From Pseudomonas fragi (GTDB lineage: Bacteria; Pseudomonadota; Gammaproteobacteria; Pseudomonadales; Pseudomonadaceae): a stretch of 64,000 bases of DNA. Made by a program: the position numbers and the translations under genes. The stretch covers positions 3,162,001 to 3,226,000 of the forward strand of contig NZ_CP104861.1 of assembly GCF_025426255.1 (NCBI RefSeq), given 5' to 3'. The notes beneath the pieces were generated by a model, which was given only the letters and a program-made list of their open reading frames with translations, did not search any database and was not told where the DNA came from. Shown one piece after another: positions 39,389 to 47,761 of the stretch (position 1 is the first letter of the stretch; the number at the start of each line of letters is the position of its first letter).

Positions 39389-39784
39389 TCAGCGCTGGGT
39401 GACCGCCCGAACATCTTCGACCGTCACGCTATCGGCATATTGGTTACCAAAGTGGGTACGTACATAGTTGACCACCGATGCAATCTGCTGATCATCCATG
39501 TACTTTTTAAAGCCCGGCATGCCGCCCTGCCCCGATGACACCATGTACACCGGGTAGACCTTGGCCCCCAGTTTCTGGTTGGTCGCCAGGGCCGGATACG
39601 CACCTGCACCGTGAGAGCCCTGGCCCTCAGCCATATGGCAGCCCTGACAGACCTGATTGAACAGGGCCTCGCCACTGGGTTGATCGAACTTGCCGGAGGT
39701 GGAAAGCATTGGCGTCTCTTCTGCAAGCACTGAGGTACTGGCCAGCAGACTCAACAGAGTGGCTATCGTGAAAGTTGTTCGCAT
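39389..39784 (-). CDS. periplasmic class I c-type cytochrome
   Basis: The 131-residue protein has a signal peptide (MRTTFTIATLLSLLASTSVL) and a single haem-binding CQGCH motif (residues about 50-54), with a later MPGFKKYMDDQQIASVVNYV segment supplying a Met ligand and the C-terminal helix. It lies 14 bases downstream of the oxidase gene on the same strand. By analogy with Pseudomonas nicotine oxidoreductase NicA2 and its cytochrome CycN, it is a plausible electron acceptor for the adjacent flavoenzyme, in place of O2 (inference). Confidence 0.88.
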   Translation of the reverse strand: MRTTFTIATLLSLLASTSVLAEETPMLSTSGKFDQPSGEALFNQVCQGCHMAEGQGSHGAGAYPALATNQKLGAKVYPVYMVSSGQGGMPGFKKYMDDQQIASVVNYVRTHFGNQYADSVTVEDVRAVTQR

Positions 39785-39798
39785 GGCTAACTCCGGAG

Positions 39799-41403
39799 TC
39801 AGGCAGCTTTCGCGCTGGCGATGATATGGGTGTGCAGACGTTTGATCGCATCCTGTGACGACAGAATTGCACCCTCCATCCAGGCCGGGATATAGGACGC
39901 ATGCTCACCGGCAAGGACGATCCGACCGTCAATCTGGCACAGATTTTTGTAATGCTGCTGACGGGTCTCGGGGGTCCATAGCCCGTAGCAACCGTTAGTC
40001 CAGGGCACCCGATGCCAACCGACAGCAATCCCGTTCTCGAACTCGCTCGGGTATTGCGGGTGAATCTGCGCGCCGTATTCAACAGCCTTCTGCACACGCA
40101 TTTTCGGGCTCATAGCGGTGAATTCGTATGCGTTCGGGCCCCAGATGTAGGCACCGAGCAGAACACCTTTGCCCTGTTTTCCGTAGTCAGTGCTCGGGTA
40201 GCTGATTTTACTGATCGGCGTATCGGTGTAGCTGATACCGCCGTAGATATGCTCGTCCTGCTCCCAGAAACGGCGCTTGAATTGCAGCCCGATTTTTACC
40301 GAAGACTCGTAAGGCACCGCACGAATCGCGCTCATCATCGGTGCACTCACATCGATCGGCAGTTGCCCGAGAATCGACAACGGCAAGGTACAAACGCACC
40401 AGTGCGCCTGCTCCTGCTGCAGCCCGCCACTACCATCGCTGTTCTGGTAAGTGACGGTCACGCCGGTATCGTTTTGCTGGATGCGCGTGACCTTGGCGTT
40501 GTAGTGAATCAGGTCATTGACCTGCTTCTGGAAGGCCTGGGCGATCATGTCCATGCCGCCAACCGGTTGAAAAATGCTGCTTTGGTATTCGTACTCCTGG
40601 CCACTGGCGATGCTTTGCCACAGGTTGGAATCGAGCAGCGCCTTGCAGTCCATCGGTTCGGACGGCACGGCCTCGGGCATCAGGCCACCCCCATCGTCGA
40701 TGGCAAAGCCACGACGCAGGCTGGTTTCCAGGGATTTTTTATAACTGTTGCCGGCGTCCAGCGCGCCCCATTTGCGCATCACTTCCAGCAAGCGCTCGCG
40801 GTCCTCCTGGGTCAGCGCCTGGTCCAGGCCGTGCTGATTGACTGCCTTGCTCAGCAGCTCGGCAACATGCCCCTGAAAGTCAGCCTGCACTTCGCGATAA
40901 CGCTGTGGCTTGCCGCCAAATGCTTTGGTGGAATGGACCATTGCGTTGTAATTGACCTGAACAAAAGGCTCCAGCGCGACACCGAATTTGTGGCAGTAAT
41001 CGAGCACCGCATGGTGGTGGTACGGAATCCGCCATGGGCCGGGATTGAGGTAAAGTCCCTTGTCAAATTCGCAATGTTGGGTCGCGCCGCCCAACTCGGT
41101 GAAACGGTCCCCACCGCGCAGTGTCCAGCAGCGCCCGCCCGGTCTGGCATTGAACTCCAGTACTTTGACCTGATAGCCCGCCTTTCGCAGTTCGTAGGCC
41201 GCGGTCATGCCTGCCAGCCCCGCTCCCAGGATCAACACTCGCGTGCCCTTGGGTGCACCGCTTAATGCAAAGTTGCGATCATGGTTGGATTCAGCGGCAA
41301 AACTTAAAGCAGTCATTGCCTGATACATCGCAGCAGCGCCCGCTGTCACTCCAATCCAGTTCAATACTGTACGACGGCTCACAACCATTGATTTCTCTTG
41401 CAT
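39799..41403 (-). CDS. Tat-exported flavin amine/L-amino-acid oxidase
   Basis: The 534-residue flavoprotein starts with a twin-arginine signal (SRRTVLNWIGVTAGAAAMYQ). Next come the FAD-binding VLILGAGLAGMTAAYELRKA (about 60), the RPGGRCWTLRGGD motif and NPGPWRIPYHHH, which resembles the carboxylate-binding GPMRIP segment of L-amino-acid oxidases. The C-terminal GEHASYIPAWMEGAILSSQD closes the FAD site. It should oxidise an amine or amino acid in the periplasm. ATG 41403 has AAAGGA seven bases ahead; the in-frame start 66 bases upstream would bury the Tat motif. It is first in an operon with a cytochrome c and an exported RidA. Confidence 0.88.
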   Translation of the reverse strand: MQEKSMVVSRRTVLNWIGVTAGAAAMYQAMTALSFAAESNHDRNFALSGAPKGTRVLILGAGLAGMTAAYELRKAGYQVKVLEFNARPGGRCWTLRGGDRFTELGGATQHCEFDKGLYLNPGPWRIPYHHHAVLDYCHKFGVALEPFVQVNYNAMVHSTKAFGGKPQRYREVQADFQGHVAELLSKAVNQHGLDQALTQEDRERLLEVMRKWGALDAGNSYKKSLETSLRRGFAIDDGGGLMPEAVPSEPMDCKALLDSNLWQSIASGQEYEYQSSIFQPVGGMDMIAQAFQKQVNDLIHYNAKVTRIQQNDTGVTVTYQNSDGSGGLQQEQAHWCVCTLPLSILGQLPIDVSAPMMSAIRAVPYESSVKIGLQFKRRFWEQDEHIYGGISYTDTPISKISYPSTDYGKQGKGVLLGAYIWGPNAYEFTAMSPKMRVQKAVEYGAQIHPQYPSEFENGIAVGWHRVPWTNGCYGLWTPETRQQHYKNLCQIDGRIVLAGEHASYIPAWMEGAILSSQDAIKRLHTHIIASAKAA

Positions 41404-41801
41404 GACCAATCCTTTGAATCGAAGGGAAATACGCAGGCAATAACTGACGAACAACCCGGCTAATGGCATCGCCCGACCACAGTAATGTCTGCGCCCGGTG
41501 ATCCCCTAGAGCAAGCGGTATGCCATAAATTGAGAAACGCAGGAAAAGTGGCAGTTCTGAAATGCCAGGCAGCCAAATGCTTCGACATAGGTCGGCCAAG
41601 TCTATTTTTGGTGCAAGACAGGTGCGCCAGTATTGGGCAGGTCATTAGACCGTGTGCTTCATGGGCGCATTGCTACAAAGGGATGATCAGGCCGAAGGGC
41701 TACTCTTCCCCCTCGGCTGAATATCGAAGCTTGCAGGAAAGTGACTGTGATAAAAGCATGCACTTGTCCGCTCGGGGTGTTTGGGGTTTATGGGAAAGTG
41801 C
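41404..41801. other. non-coding gap between the amine oxidase and CopD-like genes
   Basis: Nearly 400 bases contain the promoter region of the oxidase operon (right to left) and the 3' flank of the CopD-like gene. Short frames on both strands lack ribosome sites and family features, so no gene is called. No convincing operator or terminator was found. Confidence 0.4.
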
Positions 41802-42239
41802 TTAGCCATGCCAATAGAACATGGTCTTGGCGAGGATCACGATCAACACCATATGCCCCAGAATGCTGCGACGAATCCAGCTCGCCCGGGCGCAGGTCAG
41901 CCGTGCGCTTTTGAGCCAATACGCCAACAACAAATAATGACCAATGATACTCAGGGCCAACAGGATCTTCAGACTCAGCAAGGTGCCAAAACTGCTGGCC
42001 AGCGGCTGATTCAAGGCCCCCCGGTACTGCCACGCCAGGCTTATGCCAGCGCCATACAGCAGCAATACCACGCCATGCAGCACCTTGCGCGAGCGTACTG
42101 CAATCGCCCGATCCGCCGTCAACTGTGGGGCATCCGGCAACTGCTGGCGAGCGTGATGCCAGATAACCACTTCGAAAAATAACGTGCCGATGAAGGCGAT
42201 TGCCGCGAGCAAGTGAATCACCAGCAAAAAGGGATACAT
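41802..42239 (-). CDS. CopD-like four-helix membrane protein (copy 1)
   Basis: The 145-residue protein has four membrane helices and His residues in the pattern of the CopD/DUF2214-like cytochrome-b-type family: MYPFLLVIHLLAAIAFIGTL, VLHGVVLLLYGAGISLAW, IIGHYLLLAYW, and ILGHMVLIVILAKTMF. ATG 42239 is supported by AGGAG about ten bases ahead; a longer frame from 42392 lies inside nnrS. It is closely related to the protein at 43622-44065, the two flanking nnrS on the same strand, which suggests a haem- or copper-linked role with NnrS. Confidence 0.82.
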   Translation of the reverse strand: MYPFLLVIHLLAAIAFIGTLFFEVVIWHHARQQLPDAPQLTADRAIAVRSRKVLHGVVLLLYGAGISLAWQYRGALNQPLASSFGTLLSLKILLALSIIGHYLLLAYWLKSARLTCARASWIRRSILGHMVLIVILAKTMFYWHG

Positions 42240-42267
42240 CACTGACCAACTCCTACGAGTTACGGGC

Positions 42268-43458
42268 CTAACCTGGATGACCGTCAACCCGGGAGCGCAG
42301 CAGCATCGGCCCGTAACGCCAGGCATATAGCGCAAACGCCAGCGTCCAGCACAGACCCGCCAGCCACAACGCCGCCAAGGGAAAAAAGACAACTAGCCCG
42401 ACCCGACTGAGACACGCCAGATTGAGCAAAATGAACGCCAGGGTCATGCCCGATGGCGGCTCCAGCGGACGACCGGTATGCCCAAGGGTGACCCGCGCAA
42501 TCATCGCCAGTACCAGTCCGCCCATGGCACCGATGGTCAAGCTATGCACCGCCAGGCTCGGGTTGATCGATACACCGAAATGCCACAGCGCCATGCCCAG
42601 GCACGCCACCGCCAACCAGCCATACGCCAGGTGCAACGACCACAACAACGGCACGCGCCAGAGTGCCCGATCATGCCAACGGACCAGGCGCAGCAGATGC
42701 CCCACTGCCAATACCGCGAACAGTAAACCAACCCGGACATCGGGGTTGAGCGCAGGTCCCGCCGCATACAGCAACGCAACCAACACTGAACCGAGCAACA
42801 ACGACCAATCCAGCCACGCCCAGGGGGCAACGCCCTCGATCCGGCCGAGGCCGCGCTGGGTGAAGAATGGAATGACTCGCCCGCCGATCAAACCCATCAT
42901 CGCCGCCACCAGCCAGATACCGGCCAGTACGCCCTGGCGCTGCCAGCCTTCGTGCCCTTGGACCAGGCCCCGGAGGGACAGCCCGTCGGCCGCGGCCAAC
43001 AGCAACAACACCAGCACAATCGGGTAGTTACGTTTCTGCCGCACCTGCCACAGGGTCATGCCCATCAACACCGCTAGCGCCAGCGGGAACCCTAACTCCA
43101 GCACCACGAGCAACGGCCAGGGCGCATTGGCCAGCCAGGCCAGCCGCGCGCACAGCCACAGCAGCGCCAGCGCCGCCAGAGGTGTTGCACTGATGCCTGG
43201 GCGACCGGTCCAGGTCTGCACCGCTGTCAGCAGAAAGCCCGCGATGATCGCCAACCCGAACCCGAACAGCAGCTCATGTCGATGCCAGCCCAACCAGCCG
43301 CCTGCAGGGGTCCAGTGGCTAATCAAACCGCTGAAAGCAGCCAGCCATAGCGGTATGACCAACACCGCCAACAGGCAACCACCGAGGAAAAACGGCCTGA
43401 AGGCCAACCGTAGCAGCGGTGTAATCGCCATCGCTTTACGGCGCTCAAGCACTTGCAT
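42268..43458 (-). CDS. nnrS: NnrS family membrane protein
   Basis: The 396-residue protein has about twelve membrane helices and the NnrS hallmarks: PLLRLAFRPFFLGG at the N-terminus, GWHRHELLFGFGLAIIAGFLL, GGRVIPFFTQRG and VTLGHTGRPL. NnrS proteins are haem- and copper-containing and contribute to nitric-oxide stress tolerance, commonly under Fnr/Dnr control. The start ATG 43458 has AGAGGAG seven bases ahead. It is flanked by two CopD-like genes, and a possible Dnr-type box lies 86 bases upstream. Confidence 0.9.
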   Translation of the reverse strand: MQVLERRKAMAITPLLRLAFRPFFLGGCLLAVLVIPLWLAAFSGLISHWTPAGGWLGWHRHELLFGFGLAIIAGFLLTAVQTWTGRPGISATPLAALALLWLCARLAWLANAPWPLLVVLELGFPLALAVLMGMTLWQVRQKRNYPIVLVLLLLAAADGLSLRGLVQGHEGWQRQGVLAGIWLVAAMMGLIGGRVIPFFTQRGLGRIEGVAPWAWLDWSLLLGSVLVALLYAAGPALNPDVRVGLLFAVLAVGHLLRLVRWHDRALWRVPLLWSLHLAYGWLAVACLGMALWHFGVSINPSLAVHSLTIGAMGGLVLAMIARVTLGHTGRPLEPPSGMTLAFILLNLACLSRVGLVVFFPLAALWLAGLCWTLAFALYAWRYGPMLLRSRVDGHPG

Positions 43459-43543
43459 AACACCACTCCTCTAACGTGTTGCCGGCGCGCAAGCGTCGAA
43501 GTAATTCCGGGCTCCATCATCGGGTATTGGCGATCAATCACCG

Positions 43544-43557
43544 TTGTCGCAGATCAA
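43544..43557 (-). promoter_or_regulatory. possible Anr/Dnr box upstream of nnrS
   Basis: On the minus strand the sequence is TTGATCTGCGACAA: a perfect left half TTGAT, 4-base spacer, and GACAA, one base off the GTCAA of Dnr-type sites. It is centred about 92 bases before the nnrS start, consistent with NO or low-oxygen control. Confidence 0.4.
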
Positions 43558-43621
43558 AGGTCGATCTCACGGTGGGGCACACCGTGATCGCAGCGGAGCT
43601 TGAGCTCGCGGGCAAGCCAGC

Positions 43622-44065
43622 TCACCAGGTCAGGTAAAACATGCCCTTGGCCAGTAGTACGATGCCAATCATGTGGCAAAACAGGCTGCCGTGGATGAAA
43701 TGCAGGTATCGAGCATTCATCCGGCCACTTTTGAACAGGTACATGGCGACCATAAAGTGCAGCAGTACGCTGACGGCAAGCACGATTTTCAGCATCAGCA
43801 AGGTGCCGAACGATGAGGCCAGGGGTGTGGCCAAAACCGGCACATAACGCAGCCAGACCATCCCTGACCCGGCACCGAACAGCACCAGCAACACCCATGG
43901 AATCAAGATGCGGGCGCGTTGACCGATGCCCTGCTCGACCAGCAGCATGACCTTGGCGGGCAGCTGTTTGCGGATACTTCCCAGGAACAGGACTTCAAAG
44001 AAAACCGTGCCGATAAAAATCAGCGCAGCAAACAGATGCAAGGTCAGAAATAGCGGATAGAGCAT
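43622..44065 (-). CDS. CopD-like four-helix membrane protein (copy 2)
   Basis: The 147-residue protein is a paralogue of the one at 41802-42239. It has the same opening (MLYPLFLTLHLFAALIFIGT), the motif PLASSFGTLLMLKIVLAVSV and a closing GSLFCHMIGIVLLAKGMFYL, with His residues placed to bind haem or metal in the membrane. It is the first gene of the minus-strand trio CopD2-NnrS-CopD1; a 163-base gap containing the possible Dnr box separates it from nnrS. Confidence 0.82.
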   Translation of the reverse strand: MLYPLFLTLHLFAALIFIGTVFFEVLFLGSIRKQLPAKVMLLVEQGIGQRARILIPWVLLVLFGAGSGMVWLRYVPVLATPLASSFGTLLMLKIVLAVSVLLHFMVAMYLFKSGRMNARYLHFIHGSLFCHMIGIVLLAKGMFYLTW

Positions 44066-44566
44066 GGGACTCTGGCTCTCATTTCAGCTGAAAACGATTC
44101 GCTCACCGCGATTAAAAACCGTCAATCCCGTCGTTGCGCGGCCTCGCGATCACTATTGCGGGCCTCGACCCAATGGGACCCTCGGCCACCAGCTGGGTTT
44201 TCCAGAATGGCGCGCGGGGTTTCAAGCAATGCATAAGCCTTGCCCTTCCACCTGTCGATTACAGAGCACAATACAGAGCAGGCCGAGCCATGCGGTTGAC
44301 GTCAATCAAGGAATCCAGACAAGGAGATTGCTGCAACCGGTGCGATTGATCCGGTAGCGCAGCCTTTTCAGCTATCTGCTTTTTGCAATGCGCAAAGAAA
44401 AATCTCGGGCAGGATGCATGATTATATTTGGCTACTATTTTTATAACGTATTGAAAATACTATGATTTTTAAATTTCGTTTTTGGCACAGCAATTGCGAA
44501 ATCCATCACGACAATTGAACCGCCAAGACAGAGCGGGAACCATCCATCCGTGATAGTGAGGCAAAA
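44066..44566. other. 500-bp intergenic region with divergent promoters
   Basis: This region separates the minus-strand CopD-like gene from the plus-strand hemerythrin gene. It holds a sigma-54 promoter (44483-44497). Upstream of that are two small inverted repeats that could bind an activator: TTTGC-N5-GCAAA at 44382-44396 and GTATT-GAA-AATAC at 44448-44460. The remainder shows no gene or clear terminator. Confidence 0.55.
44483..44497 (+). promoter_or_regulatory. sigma-54 promoter of the hemerythrin-like gene
   Basis: TGGCAC-AGCAA-TTGC matches the sigma-54 consensus TGGCAC-N5-TTGC exactly, with GG and GC twelve bases apart. It lies 69 bases before the gene start, so transcription should need RpoN and an enhancer-binding activator. 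Confidence 0.85.
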
Positions 44567-45043
44567 ATGAACGCCATTGACATTCTGCTGGCCGACCACG
44601 AAAAAGTTAAATCGATCCTTGCCCAGCTCAGCGCCACAACAGATAAAGCGTTGAAAAAACGCACCGAGCTACTGCACAAGCTTGAGCTGGAAATCAGCGT
44701 ACACACACAACTTGAAGAGAAAATTCTCTATCCGGCATTTAAAAAAGCGGGCGGTAAAGAACAAGAAGAAATGTATTACGAGGCAAAGGAAGAGCACCGT
44801 ACTGTCGACTCACTGGTTCTTCCTGATCTCAAGAACACTGACCCGTCCACTCCGGAATTTGCCGGGAGGTGCAAAGTAGTGAAAGAGCTACTTGAGCACC
44901 ATATCGAGGAGGAAGAAACGGAGATGTTCCCACAAGCGAAAAAGCTGCTTGGAAAAGCCGAACTGGATGAGCTGGGTGAACAAATGCTGGCGATGAAAAC
45001 GGCCCTGAAAAAAACTCTTGGCACGTCAAAACGCGCTGCCTGA
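44567..45043 (+). CDS. hemerythrin HHE-domain protein
   Basis: The 158-residue four-helix protein has the di-iron ligand pattern: His in LLADHEKV (11), His/Glu in SVHTQLEEKILYP (about 46-50), His in AKEEHRTVD (about 76) and the pair in LLEHHIEEEETEMFP (about 112-117). Bacterial hemerythrin-like proteins bind O2 or NO or repair iron centres in the cytoplasm. It starts about 70 bases after a perfect sigma-54 promoter and lies next to the NnrS genes, which suggests an NO- or oxygen-stress role. Confidence 0.9.
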   Translation: MNAIDILLADHEKVKSILAQLSATTDKALKKRTELLHKLELEISVHTQLEEKILYPAFKKAGGKEQEEMYYEAKEEHRTVDSLVLPDLKNTDPSTPEFAGRCKVVKELLEHHIEEEETEMFPQAKKLLGKAELDELGEQMLAMKTALKKTLGTSKRAA

Positions 45044-45267
45044 TGCACTTGGGTGGCTCTGCCTGATTACTGGAGTTGGTAGCCAGTTCAAATAGAGTAT
45101 TTGCCACCCAAACTACATTTCAATCGGGTTGGCGGTCATGGGATTGATGAGCTGACGAGCGCTCAGATTCTTCAACCGTCACAGCCCCTGCGCCAGGCTT
45201 CAGGTTTTTGAAAAGCCCCCTCCTCTGCTATGGTGGCGGCCATCCAAACGCAATGGAAGTGTTAAGA

Positions 45268-45594
45268 ATGGACTCATGGAAAGCTGTAGGGGTCGCCTTT
45301 CTGATGACTATAAGCACCCAAACCGTGGCCGCTGAAAATAACAACCCGTTCCAGGCAGCACTCATGATTACCACTGCGATTCCCTTCTTGATAGTCGCAG
45401 GCACTACAGGCCTGACCTCCAGCATTCCACAGATGTTCAAATCATCCAAAGCCGATGCCCTTGCGTTCATTGGTTCTGACGGCGAAATTCGTGGGGCGCA
45501 GTTTGAACAGGCATCTCGCTATTATCGCGAGACTTACCCTGCGCCGCTGATGTCCGACCAGCAATTGGCGCAAGCGATCGCAGCAGCTTTTTGA
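45268..45594 (+). CDS. DUF2388-like small exported protein
   Basis: The 108-residue protein has a signal peptide-like start (MDSWKAVGVAFLMTISTQTV, cut after AAE). Its C-terminal half reads DALAFIGSDGEIRGAQFEQA, then LMSDQQLAQAIAAAF, the pattern of DUF2388 proteins found in several copies in Pseudomonas. Function is unknown. ATG 45268 is preferred over upstream in-frame ATGs because GGAAG lies nine bases ahead and the signal peptide then starts correctly. Confidence 0.75.
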   Translation: MDSWKAVGVAFLMTISTQTVAAENNNPFQAALMITTAIPFLIVAGTTGLTSSIPQMFKSSKADALAFIGSDGEIRGAQFEQASRYYRETYPAPLMSDQQLAQAIAAAF

Positions 45595-45620
45595 GTGCCC
45601 CTTTCAGTGTAAAACGCTTA

Positions 45621-46400
45621 TTAAAACGATGGACTGGGGGGCTCACGATGCTCGCATTCACGGCTCAGCGCAGTGCTGTCGTGTGCCCCCTCACGGATGC
45701 GACGCACGTTATTGTTGAGTACCTTGTAAAAAAAATGGTGGTAAAGCCAACCCTTCAAACCGGTCAAGTTAGTCTTGTGCTCGGTATAGAACTCGTCCGG
45801 TGAGGCATACAACCCCAGTTCCCGGGCAATGCCTTCGCGCTGGATGAAGGTATCCCGACCGGTCCATTGCACTGCGGGCTTGGCCAAACAAGGCGTTGCT
45901 ACGGCATAGCCAAGAAAAGCGTGCGTGCAGTTACTAAATCTGTTCTGCACTGCACGCAGGTATTGCTCGTCCAAAATCACCCCTTCAAGCACTACCCAGC
46001 GTTCGTGCAGGCTGACCTCGACCCAGGTATGAAGGATTTCCTTCGGTGACATGAAGTAGACAAAGGGGGTCATTGCACCTTTCTGCAGGCGTTTGTCGAT
46101 GGTGAAACCGCGCAGTCGGCAAGGAATGCCCAGCGCACGCAGCAATCCCATCAACAGTGTCGATTTGGTGTTGCAGTGGCCTAGGCCTTCTTCAAGGATG
46201 GCGGACGCTGGTAAGTTATCGGCGCCAGCGTTATAGCCGAAAAGAATCTCGTCGCGACAGAATTCGTAGACAGCTCTAGCAGCCTGCTCATGCGGCAATT
46301 GACGCCAGCCGCGTACGTCGATGAGCTGAGTAATGCTGGGGGCGTCGAAGTCGAGTATTGAAGTACGTCCTAGATAGTCCTGATCCTGCTGCTTGCTCAT
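45621..46400 (-). CDS. transglutaminase-like cysteine protease-fold protein
   Basis: The 259-residue protein has a transglutaminase-like triad: Cys in EEGLGHCNTKSTLLMGLLRA (about 93), His in ILHTWVEVSL and Asp in VVLEGVILDEQYL. The surrounding GIPCRLRGFTI strand is also typical. Such proteins are thiol hydrolases or transferases acting on amides; the substrate is unknown. ATG 46400 has GGAGG eight bases ahead; a longer frame upstream lacks support. It is convergent with the DUF2388 gene. Confidence 0.85.
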   Translation of the reverse strand: MSKQQDQDYLGRTSILDFDAPSITQLIDVRGWRQLPHEQAARAVYEFCRDEILFGYNAGADNLPASAILEEGLGHCNTKSTLLMGLLRALGIPCRLRGFTIDKRLQKGAMTPFVYFMSPKEILHTWVEVSLHERWVVLEGVILDEQYLRAVQNRFSNCTHAFLGYAVATPCLAKPAVQWTGRDTFIQREGIARELGLYASPDEFYTEHKTNLTGLKGWLYHHFFYKVLNNNVRRIREGAHDSTALSRECEHREPPSPSF

Positions 46401-46728
46401 AGCCAAATCCTCCGTGGTTTTGTGCAGCCTGAACCCTCTAGTTACTTCAATGTCAAGACTCCGCCCTCCAGCCACTCCAAATGAGCTTGTCATCTGTAAT
46501 AGATTAACAGTGCCGTAGTGATGCAGTAGCAGGTGAGCAGGAACGTCGCTCAACAAACTATGTTGGGCGGACGGTTAGAGTGCTGAGCACGGTTCCATTT
46601 GTGCACTCCTCTGGCGCCCTGCAACGCGTGACCGTGAATAAACAAAGCCGCTTACAAGACAATCGCTTACATCCGATAATCTTGCAGCGGCCGTGCTGAC
46701 TCTCACTCTGTGCGCGAGTGTTTCTGGA
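46401..46728. other. intergenic gap upstream of the transglutaminase-like gene
   Basis: About 330 bases between the MmuM-like gene's stop and the transglutaminase start, both on the minus strand. A GAGTGC...GCACTC inverted repeat around 46578-46608 and a CACTC/GAGTG hairpin near 46705-46722 may mark the end of the mmuM transcript, but neither has a T-run. No gene is supported. Confidence 0.4.
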
Positions 46729-47628
46729 TCATGTCAGGCTGCGTTTAAGCTCGGCAATATGCTCCGGGCCGATCCCACAGCATCCGCCAATCATACTGGC
46801 TCCTCTTTGTTGCCAATCCTTGGCCCACTGCAGGTAACCCAAAGGATCTAGGTCTTCACGCAGTTCATCCAGGCCGTCATTGGCCGTCGCCTCTTTCGGT
46901 TGCGGCGGGAAGGCATTGGCGTAGACACCAATCGCGATATCAGCGCCCAAACGCTTGATAATCGATTGCGCCACATCCACTGCAGCACCGATCACCTCCG
47001 GCTGGCTACAGTTGAACAACAGCGCAGCCACGCCCATTTTTGCGCCAACTTCGATTGCCTCAGCCACGGTCTCACCGGACCGCAAGCGAGGCACACCGTC
47101 GACGTCTTCATCTTGAAGCGTGAAGGATACCCAGAACGGTTTACCGTCAGATGGCAAATGAGCATGGATCGCCTGCACTTCGGCAAGCGAACTTTGAGTC
47201 TCTGCCAACCACAGATCCACGTGCGCTCCCAAGCCTTGAAGCAGAGGCGTAAGAACCTCTGCCACGCGCTCCGGCTGGAACAGGTCAGGCCGATAGGAGC
47301 CGAACAACGGCGGAAGAGAACCCGCTACCTTGACCGGGTGGGCGCTTGCGTCAGCAGCTGTGCGTGCCAGTTGACCTGCGATCGAGGCCAGTTTTAATCC
47401 CTCGTTAGCAAATCGCTCTTCCCCAATATGAAAGGGAACAACTGCATAACTGTTGCTGGTAATAACTTGAGCACCGGATTCGATAAACGCTGCATGCACG
47501 GCAACTACCACTTGCGGCGCTTCGCTCAATGCAAGAGCCGACCACTCGGGTTGCCTGAAAGGTGCGCCACAACGTTGCAACTCCCGCCCCATACCACCAT
47601 CAAGAATAACCATTGATCGTTCCTTCAT
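46729..47628 (-). CDS. mmuM: homocysteine S-methyltransferase (MmuM-like)
   Basis: The 299-residue protein has the (betaine-)homocysteine S-methyltransferase fold: opening ILDGGMGRELQRCG, the first zinc Cys in LLFNCSQPEVIG and the paired Cys in MIGGCCGIGPEHI near the C-terminus. It transfers a methyl from S-methylmethionine or a related donor to homocysteine, giving methionine. The co-directional permease and binding-protein genes just upstream suggest uptake of that methyl donor; this is inference. A second ATG five codons in has a better AAGGA and may be the real start. Confidence 0.9.
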   Translation of the reverse strand: MKERSMVILDGGMGRELQRCGAPFRQPEWSALALSEAPQVVVAVHAAFIESGAQVITSNSYAVVPFHIGEERFANEGLKLASIAGQLARTAADASAHPVKVAGSLPPLFGSYRPDLFQPERVAEVLTPLLQGLGAHVDLWLAETQSSLAEVQAIHAHLPSDGKPFWVSFTLQDEDVDGVPRLRSGETVAEAIEVGAKMGVAALLFNCSQPEVIGAAVDVAQSIIKRLGADIAIGVYANAFPPQPKEATANDGLDELREDLDPLGYLQWAKDWQQRGASMIGGCCGIGPEHIAELKRSLT

Positions 47629-47761
47629 GTCACTTCTCTAAGTTTGAGACGTGTAGCTGATTAATAAGTGCAAGCGCCAAAAAATGATCCAACATCCAGA
47701 GCGCGTCACCTTTTGAATATCCATTCACCGCAGTCACTGGCTTGCTGGTGAAGGGATCGGC

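Noticed and set aside
40012..41265. Long plus-strand open frame opposite the amine oxidase gene
   Set aside because: Arises from codon bias on the opposite strand. No domain, and the minus-strand protein is unambiguous.
41485..41805. Short plus-strand frame of about 106 codons in the gap before the CopD-like gene
   Set aside because: No ribosome site or recognisable domain, and composition is that of non-coding DNA.
44107..44133. TTGACGG...TTTAA on the minus strand as an Anr box before the second CopD-like gene
   Set aside because: The right half matches at only three of five positions and the spacing is not convincing.
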